A stretch of DNA of 12,294 bases from Prosthecobacter debontii. Lineage in GTDB: Bacteria; Verrucomicrobiota; Verrucomicrobiia; Verrucomicrobiales; Akkermansiaceae. The position numbers and the translations under genes were made by a program. The notes under the pieces were generated by a model that did not search any database, was not told where the DNA came from, and worked only from the letters and a program-made list of their open reading frames with translations. Of the stretch, positions 1 to 6,311 are shown one piece after another. Position 1 is the stretch's first letter; each line of letters starts with the position of its first letter. The stretch lies in contig CAMCYT010000063.1 of NCBI GenBank assembly GCA_945885485.1, positions 1-12,294 on the forward strand, in the 5' to 3' direction.

Positions 1-23
1 GTCGGGACCCCGGGCTAATTTCT

Positions 24-42
24 TTCATCCCGATGGGATGAA
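24..42. repeat. Perfect palindrome near window edge (TTCATCCC-GAT-GGGATGAA)
   Basis: Arms of 8 bp (24-31 and 35-42) flank a 3-nt loop. Just upstream is a G+C-rich block with CCCGGG at 9-14. The combination of a CCCGGG block, an AATTTCTTTC stretch and a CATCCC/GGGATG hairpin resembles intergenic repeat units I associate with Planctomycetota and Verrucomicrobiota genomes. That link is from memory and could not be searched. The element probably continues past the left edge. No coding sequence was recognised in 1-140. Confidence 0.5.
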
Positions 43-68
43 GAAGATTTCCTGATAAAAAGCGCGAG

Positions 69-90
69 TGGACTCACGCGGTCCATTTTT
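69..90 (+). terminator. Possible weak intrinsic terminator
   Basis: TGGAC (69-73) and GTCCA (81-85) can form a 5-bp stem with a 7-nt loop, followed at once by TTTTT (86-90). The stem is short for an efficient Rho-independent terminator. It could end a transcript entering from left of the window, insulating the glutaredoxin gene that begins 50 bp later. Confidence 0.3.
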
Positions 91-140
91 ACGCTAGATA
101 TTAATCTTCCTAAGCGGGGGTTTTCGTTCAGGGTTTCGCC

Positions 141-386
141 ATGGAACACGAACGAATTCTATATGTGAAGAATGGCTGCCCTTGGTGTGCGGAGGTGGAG
201 CAATATCTCAAGCAACATGCGATCGAGGTGCAGAAAGTTGTGGTTTCTGGAAATGCGCAGGCGATGGCGGAGATGGTTGCGCTATCGGGACAGAGCAAAG
301 CGCCGACTTTGGATTGGGATGGGGAAGTGCTTGCGGATTTCGGGGTGGATGAGTTGGTGCCGTTTCTTGAGGGAAAAGTTGGCTAG
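141..386 (+). CDS. Glutaredoxin-like thiol oxidoreductase (81 aa)
   Basis: A small single-domain thioredoxin-fold protein, predicted to be cytosolic, that would reduce disulfides or glutathione-mixed disulfides. The N-terminal strand ILYVKNG leads into a dithiol CPWC active site (Cys13, Cys16). Ala54-Pro55-Thr56 occupies the place of the family's cis-proline TVP/VPT loop, and an FLEG-type C-terminal helix follows. The length is normal for bacterial glutaredoxins (75-90 aa). The ATG at 141 is supported by an AGGG at 130-133 with 7-nt spacing, one of the few clear SD sites here. It is monocistronic by position: a possible terminator lies upstream, and the next gene converges on it beyond a REP pair. 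CPWC rather than the classical CPYC is seen in several glutaredoxin subfamilies. A partner protein cannot be named. Confidence 0.85.
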   Translation: MEHERILYVKNGCPWCAEVEQYLKQHAIEVQKVVVSGNAQAMAEMVALSGQSKAPTLDWDGEVLADFGVDELVPFLEGKVG

Positions 387-392
387 ATTTTC

Positions 393-413
393 AACCGCGA
401 ATTACGCGAAAGG
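393..413. repeat. Half copy of the AACC(A/G)CGAAT-type dispersed repeat
   Basis: Just after the glutaredoxin stop lies AACCGCGAATTACGCGAAAG. It contains a small CGCG-AATTA-CGCG palindrome and resembles the arm sequences at 8359-8388 and 1646-1676, which share the AACCRC head and GCGAAT/CACGAAT core. No second arm was found nearby, so this looks like a solitary or decayed arm. Confidence 0.4.
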
Positions 414-431
414 ATAAGGGATCGCATTTAG

Positions 432-506
432 GTAGGTCTTACGACCGTTAGATGGATAGCGCGTTGAGATTTTTGATTTGGGTCGCGTGCGGCGCCGCGA
501 CCCTAC
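432..506. repeat. Pair of inverted REP-like elements (BIME-like)
   Basis: On the plus strand GTAG (432-435) runs into a small GGTC-TTAC-GACC stem (435-446). On the minus strand GTAG (rc of CTAC, 503-506) runs into a strong palindrome with 8-bp arms, GGGTCGCG (480-487) and CGCGACCC (496-503), and an 8-nt loop. A GTAG tetranucleotide followed by an imperfect palindrome is the canonical layout of REP sequences recognised by REP-associated tyrosine transposases (RAYTs), and two REPs in opposite orientation form a BIME. The pair fills the gap between convergent genes and starts 2 nt beyond the M42 stop codon, so it could also end both transcripts or protect mRNA 3' ends. The left element is weak and the right one is clear. 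Confidence 0.6.
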
Positions 507-507
507 C

Positions 508-1590
508 TTATGAGTTTAGCTTCTGGTGGAAGGTGTCGGTATCTTTTACGGACAGGACGAAGGCTTCTAACAGTTGGATGGTGGATTCGATGTCGTCTAG
601 GTGGGCGGTTTCGACGACGGAGTGCATGCAGCGCAGAGGGATGGAGACGAGGGCGCTGGGGATACCTTCGCGGGAGTTAAAAATTTTATCGGTATCGGTT
701 CCGGAGAAGCGGCTTGAGGATTCGTGTTGGATATCGATTTTCTGCTTTTTGGAAATCTCGATCATGCGCTTGACGATGTGCGGATGGTTGCAGGTGCCGT
801 GGGTGAGGGATGGTCCGTGGCCAAGTTTGATGTGACCGAATTTCGCGGGGTCGATTCCCGGGGTGTCGGTCGCGTGTGTGACATCGAGGCAAAGGCAAAT
901 TTCGGGTTTTAAGCGATAGGTCGCCATCATCGCGCCGTTGCCGCCGATTTCTTCTTGGATCGCGTTCAAGCAAACCAAGGTCACTGCAGGTTGTTTGCCG
1001 GAAGCGGCGATGCGTTTCATGACCTGTGCAATGATGTAGGAACCGAGGCGGTTATCGAGTGCACGGGAGATGATACGTTTGTGAGCGAGTTCGGCTGGAC
1101 CGTCTTGATAGACCATGGGGTGACCGACGCGGAGTCCCATAGCTGCGACTTCTTTTGCGGTTGACGCGCCGACATCGATCCAAAGATCGTGGACGGCGGG
1201 TGCTTTTTCTGCACCGAGTTCATCGCGGCGGAGGTGGATGGCGGTGTTGCCGATGATTCCGGAAACGATCCCGTCATCGCCGAGAATGTGGACACGACGG
1301 CCACGCGCGGTTGCTGCATCCGAGCCACCGATGCGATCGATGCGCAGGAAGCCTTTGTCATCGATGTGTTTGATGATGTAGCCGATCTCGTCCGCATGCG
1401 CTGCGAGCATGATGGTTTTCGGGGATTTGCCTTCAAGGGTCGCCCATGTGGAGCCGTAGGCGTCGCACTCGATCTTGGTGGCGGTTTTCTCAAGATATTT
1501 GGCCCAAACATTTTGGCCTGGCATTTCGAAGCCGGTGGGTGAGGGAGTTTGGAGAAGTTCGAAGAGGAAGGCTTGCTCAGCTTTTTTCAT
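508..1590 (-). CDS. M42-family metallo-aminopeptidase (360 aa)
   Basis: A cytosolic, usually dodecameric (TET) di-metal aminopeptidase that trims short peptides; some family members were annotated as glucanases or deblocking aminopeptidases. All M42 landmarks are present: AAHADEIG (His65, Asp67), RALDNR (Asp179), the catalytic and metal-binding pair Glu213-Glu214 in IQEEIGGNG, Asp236 in CLDVTHATD, and the last metal ligand His323 in RCMHS. FSGTDTDK (296-302) is the usual substrate-side loop. The length matches the family (about 340-360 aa), with no truncation. The ATG at 1590 is the only good start, but no SD precedes it; a pyrimidine-rich heptad repeat lies there instead. The stop at 508-510 is almost fused to a REP-like palindrome. 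The gene stands alone, convergent with glutaredoxin and divergent from the DUF2721 gene. Substrate preference cannot be read from sequence. Confidence 0.93.
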   Translation of the reverse strand: MKKAEQAFLFELLQTPSPTGFEMPGQNVWAKYLEKTATKIECDAYGSTWATLEGKSPKTIMLAAHADEIGYIIKHIDDKGFLRIDRIGGSDAATARGRRVHILGDDGIVSGIIGNTAIHLRRDELGAEKAPAVHDLWIDVGASTAKEVAAMGLRVGHPMVYQDGPAELAHKRIISRALDNRLGSYIIAQVMKRIAASGKQPAVTLVCLNAIQEEIGGNGAMMATYRLKPEICLCLDVTHATDTPGIDPAKFGHIKLGHGPSLTHGTCNHPHIVKRMIEISKKQKIDIQHESSSRFSGTDTDKIFNSREGIPSALVSIPLRCMHSVVETAHLDDIESTIQLLEAFVLSVKDTDTFHQKLNS

Positions 1591-1597
1591 GTGCGGA

Positions 1598-1639
1598 GAG
1601 TGAAGTTAAAATTATGAATAGTGAAGGATGAAGAGTAAT
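1598..1639 (-). repeat. Degenerate 7-bp tandem repeat upstream of the M42 gene
   Basis: Read on the plus strand, TGAA recurs at 1601, 1615, 1622 and 1629 with AAAA at 1608, an exact 7-bp step. Units are gagtgaa, gttaaaa, ttatgaa, tagtgaa, ggatgaa and gagtaat. On the coding (minus) strand this gives TT(C/T) once per heptad, ending about 10 nt before the ATG at 1590. The repeat replaces any SD-like sequence and lies within the presumed 5' leader. Confidence 0.55.
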
Positions 1640-1645
1640 TTTTTT

Positions 1646-1763
1646 AACCACTAATGTCACAAATGAGCACGAATAAGAAATATGTTGCGGTTCATTATCT
1701 TAAAAATTCGAGTTATTCGTGAAATCCTGTCCGTCGTAGCTTTAGCGAAGTCGGATCGTGGTT
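1646..1763. repeat. Degenerate inverted repeat with AACCAC ends
   Basis: The ends are AACCAC (1646-1651) and GTGGTT (1758-1763). Internal arms CACGAATAA (1668-1676) and TTATTCGTG (1713-1721) are exact complements. End sequence and core resemble the cleaner 128-bp element at 8359-8486, so this is probably a decayed relative. The right side is about 20 bp longer than the left, and the excess coincides with the separate palindrome at 1730-1755. It lies in the divergent spacer between the M42 and DUF2721 genes, where promoters for both would be expected; no convincing -35/-10 pair was found. Confidence 0.45.
1730..1755. repeat. Imperfect palindrome containing GTAGC (REP-like)
   Basis: A 26-bp interrupted palindrome with outer arms TCCG (1730-1733) and CGGA (1752-1755) and inner arms GCT/AGC, with alternating mismatches between. 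It includes GTAG at 1736-1739, inside the stem rather than ahead of it, so it does not follow the strict REP layout of the other elements here. From memory such TCCGTCGTAGC...GAAGTCGGA units recur in Planctomycetota and Verrucomicrobiota genomes; this was not checked. Confidence 0.4.
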
Positions 1764-1816
1764 AAATTTCTTCCGTTTTCTCGCATCATCGTGGGGTTGT
1801 CAGTTTGGAGAGATTG

Positions 1817-2233
1817 ATGTTAAGTAAAGGCATGCATTTGGAAATTTCGACTCCGGCTTTGTTATTTCCGGCGATCAGTTTGTTGTTTTTGTCCTACACG
1901 AACCGGTTTTTGCATCTCTCAGCCTTGATTCGGAATCTGCATAGAGACTGGTTGGAAAAGAAAGACAGCCTGCTGATGCGGCAGATACAGAATTTGAGGA
2001 AGCGCTTGGTTTTGATTCGGGGGATGCAGTTGTTGGGGGCGCTAAGTTTGTTGCTTTGCGTGATTTCGATGGTGAGCGTGATTGGTGAACAGGGTATGTT
2101 GGCGCTGATTACGTTTTCGATTGCCCTAGGTTTGATGGGATTGTCGCTTGCTTGCTTGGTTTGGGAGGTGTGGATTTCCGGTGGTGCTCTGAGGATTATG
2201 CTCTCAGCCATGGAAGACGGTGAGGGCAAATAA
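1817..2233 (+). CDS. DUF2721 membrane protein (138 aa)
   Basis: The opening ISTPALLFPAISLLFLSYTNRF and the following ALIR block are the signature of the DUF2721 family, small bacterial membrane proteins of unknown function. Three hydrophobic segments are visible: about 10-28, 74-91 (LLGALSLLLCVISMVSVI) and 96-120. A basic, helical cytoplasmic loop lies between the first two (RNLHRDWLEKKDSLL...LRKRL). The start chosen is ATG 1817, because GGAG at 1807-1810 sits 6 nt upstream as a proper SD. A TTG at 1805 in the same frame overlaps that SD and was rejected. The gene leads into the ATPase with a 47-bp gap on the same strand, so co-transcription is plausible. No function is assigned. Confidence 0.8.
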   Translation: MLSKGMHLEISTPALLFPAISLLFLSYTNRFLHLSALIRNLHRDWLEKKDSLLMRQIQNLRKRLVLIRGMQLLGALSLLLCVISMVSVIGEQGMLALITFSIALGLMGLSLACLVWEVWISGGALRIMLSAMEDGEGK

Positions 2234-2280
2234 TTGATTCCTGACTGGAGATTTTTTTAATCGTATGCCATCTAGAGGCA

Positions 2281-4650
2281 ATGAGTCTTGAAATGAGCGA
2301 TTACGAGAAGCTGGGTCAGTTTTATTTGGGAAAAGAATATGATTTGGCAAGCAGTAAGGTCGGTGATGATTTGGTGCTGTATGATTCGAAAGACTTGGTG
2401 ACTCACGGGGTGGTTTTGGGGATGACGGGTTCGGGGAAAACAGGTTTGTGCATGGCTTTGTTAGAAGAGGCGGCGATGGATCATATTCCGGCGATCGTGA
2501 TTGATCCTAAAGGGGATATTGCGAATTTAATGCTGACGTTTCCGGAGCTAGATGCCGCGAGCTTTAAGCTATGGGTCAATGCGGATGATGCGGCGAAAAA
2601 GGGGATTACGGTCGATGAACATTCGGAAAAAACCGCGGCGATGTGGAAAAAGGGTTTGGCCGAATGGGGGCAGAGTCCTGAGCGGATCACGAGATTGCGT
2701 GAAAATGTGGATGTGAATATTTTCACGCCGGGCAGTAGTGCGGGGATTCCGGTTTCGATTTTGGGATCGATGAGTGTGCCCGTTGCGGAATTGATGAATG
2801 ATAAGGAGTTATTTGGCGATCACGTCAGTGGCACGGTGGAGAGTTTGCTATCGTTGGTTGGGGTTGATGGATCAGGGACGCAGAGTCCTGAGGCGGTTTT
2901 GTTAGCGATGATTTTCCAGACCGAGTGGAGTGCTGGGCGTGATGTGAACTTGGAAAGTTTGATTACCCAGATCCAGCGGCCGAGTTTCGGTAAGGTCGGC
3001 GTGATGGATGTGGAGAGTTTTTATTCTGAAAAACAAAGGCAGGTTTTGGCTTTGAAATTTAACAATCTGTTGGCATCGCCGGGCTTTTCGAATTGGCTTG
3101 AAGGGCCGCCGCTAGATATTGCAAAGATGCTGCATCGGGAAGATGGGAAGCCCCGGATCTCGATTTTTTCGATCGCGCATTTGAGCGATTCGGAACGGAT
3201 GTTTTTTGTGAGTTTGTTGCTTAATCAGATGTTGGGTTGGATGCGGACGCAACGTGGGACGACCTCGCTGCGTGCGCTGCTTTACATGGATGAGATCTAC
3301 GGGTTCTTGCCGCCGACCGCAAATCCGCCTTCCAAACGTCCGATGATGACCATGCTCAAACAGGCTCGTGCTTTTGGTTTGGGATGTTTGTTGGCGACGC
3401 AGAATCCGGTGGATTTAGATTACAAGGCGCTTTCGAATATCGGCACATGGTTTTTAGGTAGGCTGCAAACCGAGCGCGACAAGCTGCGGGTGTTGGATGG
3501 GTTGGAAGGCGCAGCGGGATCGCAGAATGCGCAGTTTAACCGCAAGGAAATGGAGCGCTTGCTATCGGGCTTGGGGAATCGGATTTTCCTGATGAACAAT
3601 GTCCATGAGGATCAGCCGGTGCTGTTCCATGTGCGTTGGGTGATGAGTTATCTAACCGGTCCGCTGACTCGTGGGCAGATCAAGAACTTGATGGATGGGA
3701 AGCGCGGAGAGTTCGATGTTACAAAATCAAAGGTAGCGGCGGACGTAAATCCGATGTTGCGTGCGGCTCCGACGACTGAATCGGTGGTGAGGCCGGTGGT
3801 GGGTACCGGAGTCACGGAACTTTTCGCGCATCCAGAGGGAAATTGTTATCTACCGTATCTGCTTCGTGAGGCCACCGTGCATTTTTGTCTGACCAAGGCC
3901 GGTGTGGAGGGTTCGCAAAAAATCGTGAAGCTGAATCCGTTGTTAGAAAATGGGATCGATTGGGAGAATACGCTCAGTGTGGATATGAAACAATTGGGCA
4001 TACAGCCAGAGGATGGAGTCAGGTTCGGGAATTTGCCGGGTTACGCGATGAATGCTGCGAATTACAAGCCGGTGGAAAAGCAGTTTGAGGATGAACTTTA
4101 TCGGAATGAGCGTGAGGAAATCTGGTTTTGTTCGGAACTGAAAATGTGGGGTAAGGTCGGTGAGAGCGAAGGGGATTTCAGAGTTCGGATTTCCCAACAA
4201 GCGCGCGAGGCACGGGATCAGGCGATGGAGAAACTAAAAGATTCGCTGGGTCGGAAAATCCAAGCTCTGGAAGGACGTTTGCGCACAGCGGAGTTGCAAC
4301 TAGAAAGAGAAAAATCCGAGGCTACATCCGCAAAACTAAATGCGGGGGTTTCGGTTTTCGGTGGAATTTTAAAAGCGGTATTTGGTCGCAAAGTGGGAAT
4401 CGGTGGGACTACCTCGGGTTCGATCACCAAGGCCACCAGCGCTTATAAGCAGCATCGCGATGTTGGAAACGCGCAGGATAAAATCTCAGGCATCGCAGGG
4501 GAGAGACAAGCCATCGAGAGAGAAATGCAGGAGGGACTGGCGGAAATCGAAAGAAACTACGATGCGTCATCGATTCACGTGGAGAGGGAAACGCTCAAAC
4601 CGAGAAGAACCGATGTTGTGGTCGAGCGCGTGGGGTTGGTTTGGCGGTGA
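2281..4650 (+). CDS. HerA/FtsK-superfamily ATP-binding protein with C-terminal coiled coil (789 aa)
   Basis: A large P-loop ATPase. Walker A is GMTGSGKT (47-54). The following VIDPKGD loop (about 73-79) is typical of HerA/VirB4-like ATPases. Walker B is LLYMDE (333-338, Asp337-Glu338). LATQNP (371-376) fits the sensor position, and Arg394 in LGRLQTERD is a candidate arginine finger. After the ATPase core (to about 470) comes a region with no recognised fold. The tail has two Glu/Lys/Arg-rich coiled coils (about 640-683 and 722-765) split by a Gly/Ala-rich segment (GGILKAVFGRKVGIGG). This resembles a poorly characterised group often annotated only as ATP-binding protein. Only 46 residues precede Walker A, so HerA's full N-terminal HAS barrel is absent. 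No NurA-like nuclease is adjacent, arguing against a standard HerA-NurA repair pair. AGAGG at 2274-2278 is too close to ATG 2281 (2 nt) for a normal SD, and ATG 2293 is an alternative start. Substrate (DNA or protein) is unknown. Confidence 0.85.
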   Translation: MSLEMSDYEKLGQFYLGKEYDLASSKVGDDLVLYDSKDLVTHGVVLGMTGSGKTGLCMALLEEAAMDHIPAIVIDPKGDIANLMLTFPELDAASFKLWVNADDAAKKGITVDEHSEKTAAMWKKGLAEWGQSPERITRLRENVDVNIFTPGSSAGIPVSILGSMSVPVAELMNDKELFGDHVSGTVESLLSLVGVDGSGTQSPEAVLLAMIFQTEWSAGRDVNLESLITQIQRPSFGKVGVMDVESFYSEKQRQVLALKFNNLLASPGFSNWLEGPPLDIAKMLHREDGKPRISIFSIAHLSDSERMFFVSLLLNQMLGWMRTQRGTTSLRALLYMDEIYGFLPPTANPPSKRPMMTMLKQARAFGLGCLLATQNPVDLDYKALSNIGTWFLGRLQTERDKLRVLDGLEGAAGSQNAQFNRKEMERLLSGLGNRIFLMNNVHEDQPVLFHVRWVMSYLTGPLTRGQIKNLMDGKRGEFDVTKSKVAADVNPMLRAAPTTESVVRPVVGTGVTELFAHPEGNCYLPYLLREATVHFCLTKAGVEGSQKIVKLNPLLENGIDWENTLSVDMKQLGIQPEDGVRFGNLPGYAMNAANYKPVEKQFEDELYRNEREEIWFCSELKMWGKVGESEGDFRVRISQQAREARDQAMEKLKDSLGRKIQALEGRLRTAELQLEREKSEATSAKLNAGVSVFGGILKAVFGRKVGIGGTTSGSITKATSAYKQHRDVGNAQDKISGIAGERQAIEREMQEGLAEIERNYDASSIHVERETLKPRRTDVVVERVGLVWR

Positions 4651-4689
4651 GGGCGCCACCTCGCTGAGGGCGCCGCGCGCAGCGAGGTG
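4648..4689. repeat. Hairpin with internal direct repeat at the ATPase 3' end
   Basis: CACCTCGCTG (4657-4666) and CAGCGAGGTG (4680-4689) form a perfect 10-bp stem with a 13-nt G+C-rich loop. TGAGGGCGCC occurs twice, at 4648-4657 and 4665-4674, 17 bp apart, and the first copy contains the TGA stop of the ATPase gene. There is no T-run after the stem, so it is a poor intrinsic terminator. A role in 3'-end protection or as a mobile palindromic unit is equally likely. Confidence 0.6.
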
Positions 4690-4735
4690 ATAAAGATTCT
4701 TCAATAAACTCATTCGTTGACTATACGCTTCGCGC

Positions 4736-4760
4736 GGCTGCCTCGGCGATGCAGCCCTAC
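4736..4760 (-). repeat. REP-like element with GTAG head
   Basis: On the minus strand GTAG (rc of CTAC, 4757-4760) is followed by a near-perfect palindrome with arms GGCTGC (4736-4741) and GCAGCC (4751-4756). The centre, CTCGGCGAT, is itself nearly symmetric. The layout matches the elements at 480-506 and 9148-9170: palindrome then CTAC on the plus strand. It lies between the ATPase and guaB. Confidence 0.55.
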
Positions 4761-4824
4761 CTGATTGGTAGTTTTTTTTGAAATACAGGCTTGCGGAGAG
4801 GCTGGCAGCCCTGTTGACTTTCGC

Positions 4825-6279
4825 ATGGCAGAGATTTCTTTGGGATTGTCGTTTGACGATGTGCTTTTGGTTCCGGCGTTGAGCTCGGTTTTGCCGGGTG
4901 AAGCGGATTTAACGACCGAGGTGGCTCAGGGTATTTCTTTGAAATTACCGGTGGTGTCTGCGGCGATGGATACGGTTTCCGAGCATGATCTGGCGATTGC
5001 GCTGGCGCGTGAGGGCGGTATGGGAGTGATTCATCGGGCGTGCCCGATTGATGAACAGGCGAGCATGGTTTCAAAGGTGAAGCGCTCGGAGAGTGCGGTG
5101 ATTAACAAACCTTTCACCGTTAAGATAACCGACACGGTCGAAAAAGTTTTGTCTATCATGGAGGCGAATGGATTTTCGGGTTTCCCTGTGGTCGATGAAA
5201 GCGGGCGCTTGGAAGGGATGGTAACGGGGCGGGACGTGAGATATCTGGATAGGCCAGATGCGTTGGTGGGAGAGGTGATGACTCCAAGGGATAAGGTCAT
5301 CACGGGGCCGCCGAACACGAAAATCGAGGAAGCACGTAGAATTCTTTATCAAAACCGCATTGAGAAACTTCCTTTGGTGGATGCGGATAACAAATTGGTC
5401 GGCTTGATCACGGGATCGGATATCGAAAAGCGCATCACGTTCACGAGTGCGGCGAAAGATTTAAACGGACAACTCCGCTGCGGTGCGGCGGTTGGCGTGG
5501 GTCCGGATGTCGAAGAGCGCGCGTTGGCATTGGTTGCGGCGGGAGCAGATGCACTTTTTATCGATGCTGCGACAGGACACACGCGACACGTGATGAACGT
5601 GATCGAGAAACTACGTTCTATTTGTAATCTACCCGTGGTGGCCGGAAATGTCGTGACCGAACAAGGCGCGAGAGATTTGGTCGCAGCTGGAGCAAGTGCT
5701 CTGAAAGTGGGCGTCGGTCCGGGATCGATTTGCACGACGCGGGTGATCGCGGGTGTGGGGATGCCTCAGTTCACAGCGATTCAAAACGTGGCGGCTTACT
5801 GCCGCGAGCGTGGTGTGAAAGTGATCGCGGACGGAGGAATTCGTTATTCTGGAGATGTCGTGAAAGCAATTGCAGCGGGAGCGGATCTAGTGATGTTGGG
5901 TTCATTGCTTGCAGGAACTCGTGAGAGTCCTGGTCAGAGTGTTTTCTATCAGGGACGCCGATTCAAAACCTATCGTGGCATGGGTTCTTTGGGCGCGATG
6001 CGTAAAGGCGCTGGCGATCGATATGCGCAGAACAGCTCGGGTAAACTGGTTGCGGAGGGTGTGGAGGGACGTGTGCCATACAAAGGACCGCTTTCCGATG
6101 TCATTTTCCAACTCATGGGTGGATTAAAATCCGGCATGGGATACGTTGGTGCGTCGACTTTGGCTGAGCTGAGAGAGCGTGCTGAATTCGTGCGTATCAC
6201 GCCGGGTGGTTTGAGGGAAAGCCACGTTCACGACATTGTGATGACCGAGGAGCCGACCAACTATCAGCCGTTGGGTTAA
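4825..6279 (+). CDS. guaB: Inosine-5'-monophosphate dehydrogenase (484 aa)
   Basis: Catalyses NAD-dependent oxidation of IMP to XMP, the committed step of guanine nucleotide synthesis, in the cytosol as a tetramer/octamer. The TIM barrel opens with LSFDDVLLVPA. A CBS-domain pair (about 92-205) interrupts it and would sense adenine/guanine nucleotides. The catalytic cysteine is Cys303 in the K+ loop GPGSICTTR (298-306). The phosphate site is ADGGIR (335-340), and the mobile flap carries Arg399-Tyr400 in KGAGDRY. The usual D-(S/T)-A-H-G-H-S strand reads DAATGHT (248-254), with Thr for the first His. The start is ATG 4825, giving normal family length; an upstream in-frame TTG at 4765 would add 20 unconserved residues. 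No well-placed SD is seen: GGAGAGG at 4795-4801 is 23 nt away. It is followed by guaA after 32 bp, a classic guaBA operon. Confidence 0.97.
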   Translation: MAEISLGLSFDDVLLVPALSSVLPGEADLTTEVAQGISLKLPVVSAAMDTVSEHDLAIALAREGGMGVIHRACPIDEQASMVSKVKRSESAVINKPFTVKITDTVEKVLSIMEANGFSGFPVVDESGRLEGMVTGRDVRYLDRPDALVGEVMTPRDKVITGPPNTKIEEARRILYQNRIEKLPLVDADNKLVGLITGSDIEKRITFTSAAKDLNGQLRCGAAVGVGPDVEERALALVAAGADALFIDAATGHTRHVMNVIEKLRSICNLPVVAGNVVTEQGARDLVAAGASALKVGVGPGSICTTRVIAGVGMPQFTAIQNVAAYCRERGVKVIADGGIRYSGDVVKAIAAGADLVMLGSLLAGTRESPGQSVFYQGRRFKTYRGMGSLGAMRKGAGDRYAQNSSGKLVAEGVEGRVPYKGPLSDVIFQLMGGLKSGMGYVGASTLAELRERAEFVRITPGGLRESHVHDIVMTEEPTNYQPLG

Positions 6280-6311
6280 TTTTAACGATAAGAGATTTAG
6301 ATATTCAGGAT

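Noticed and set aside
452..835. 127-codon plus-strand frame overlapping the REP pair and the M42 3' end
   Set aside because: It begins inside a palindromic repeat and runs antisense to the conserved peptidase C-terminus, with no family features.
1189..1542. 117-codon frame antisense to the M42 gene
   Set aside because: The opposite strand encodes a full set of M42 metal ligands; this frame has no recognisable domain and is a shadow.
2281..4650. HerA-NurA DNA-repair pair or conjugation ATPase
   Set aside because: No NurA nuclease, relaxase or type IV secretion gene is in the window, and the HAS barrel is absent; only superfamily-level assignment is supported.
4765..4824. TTG start extending GuaB by 20 residues
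   Set aside because: The added residues are unconserved, and ATG 4825 gives the standard IMPDH N-terminus and length.
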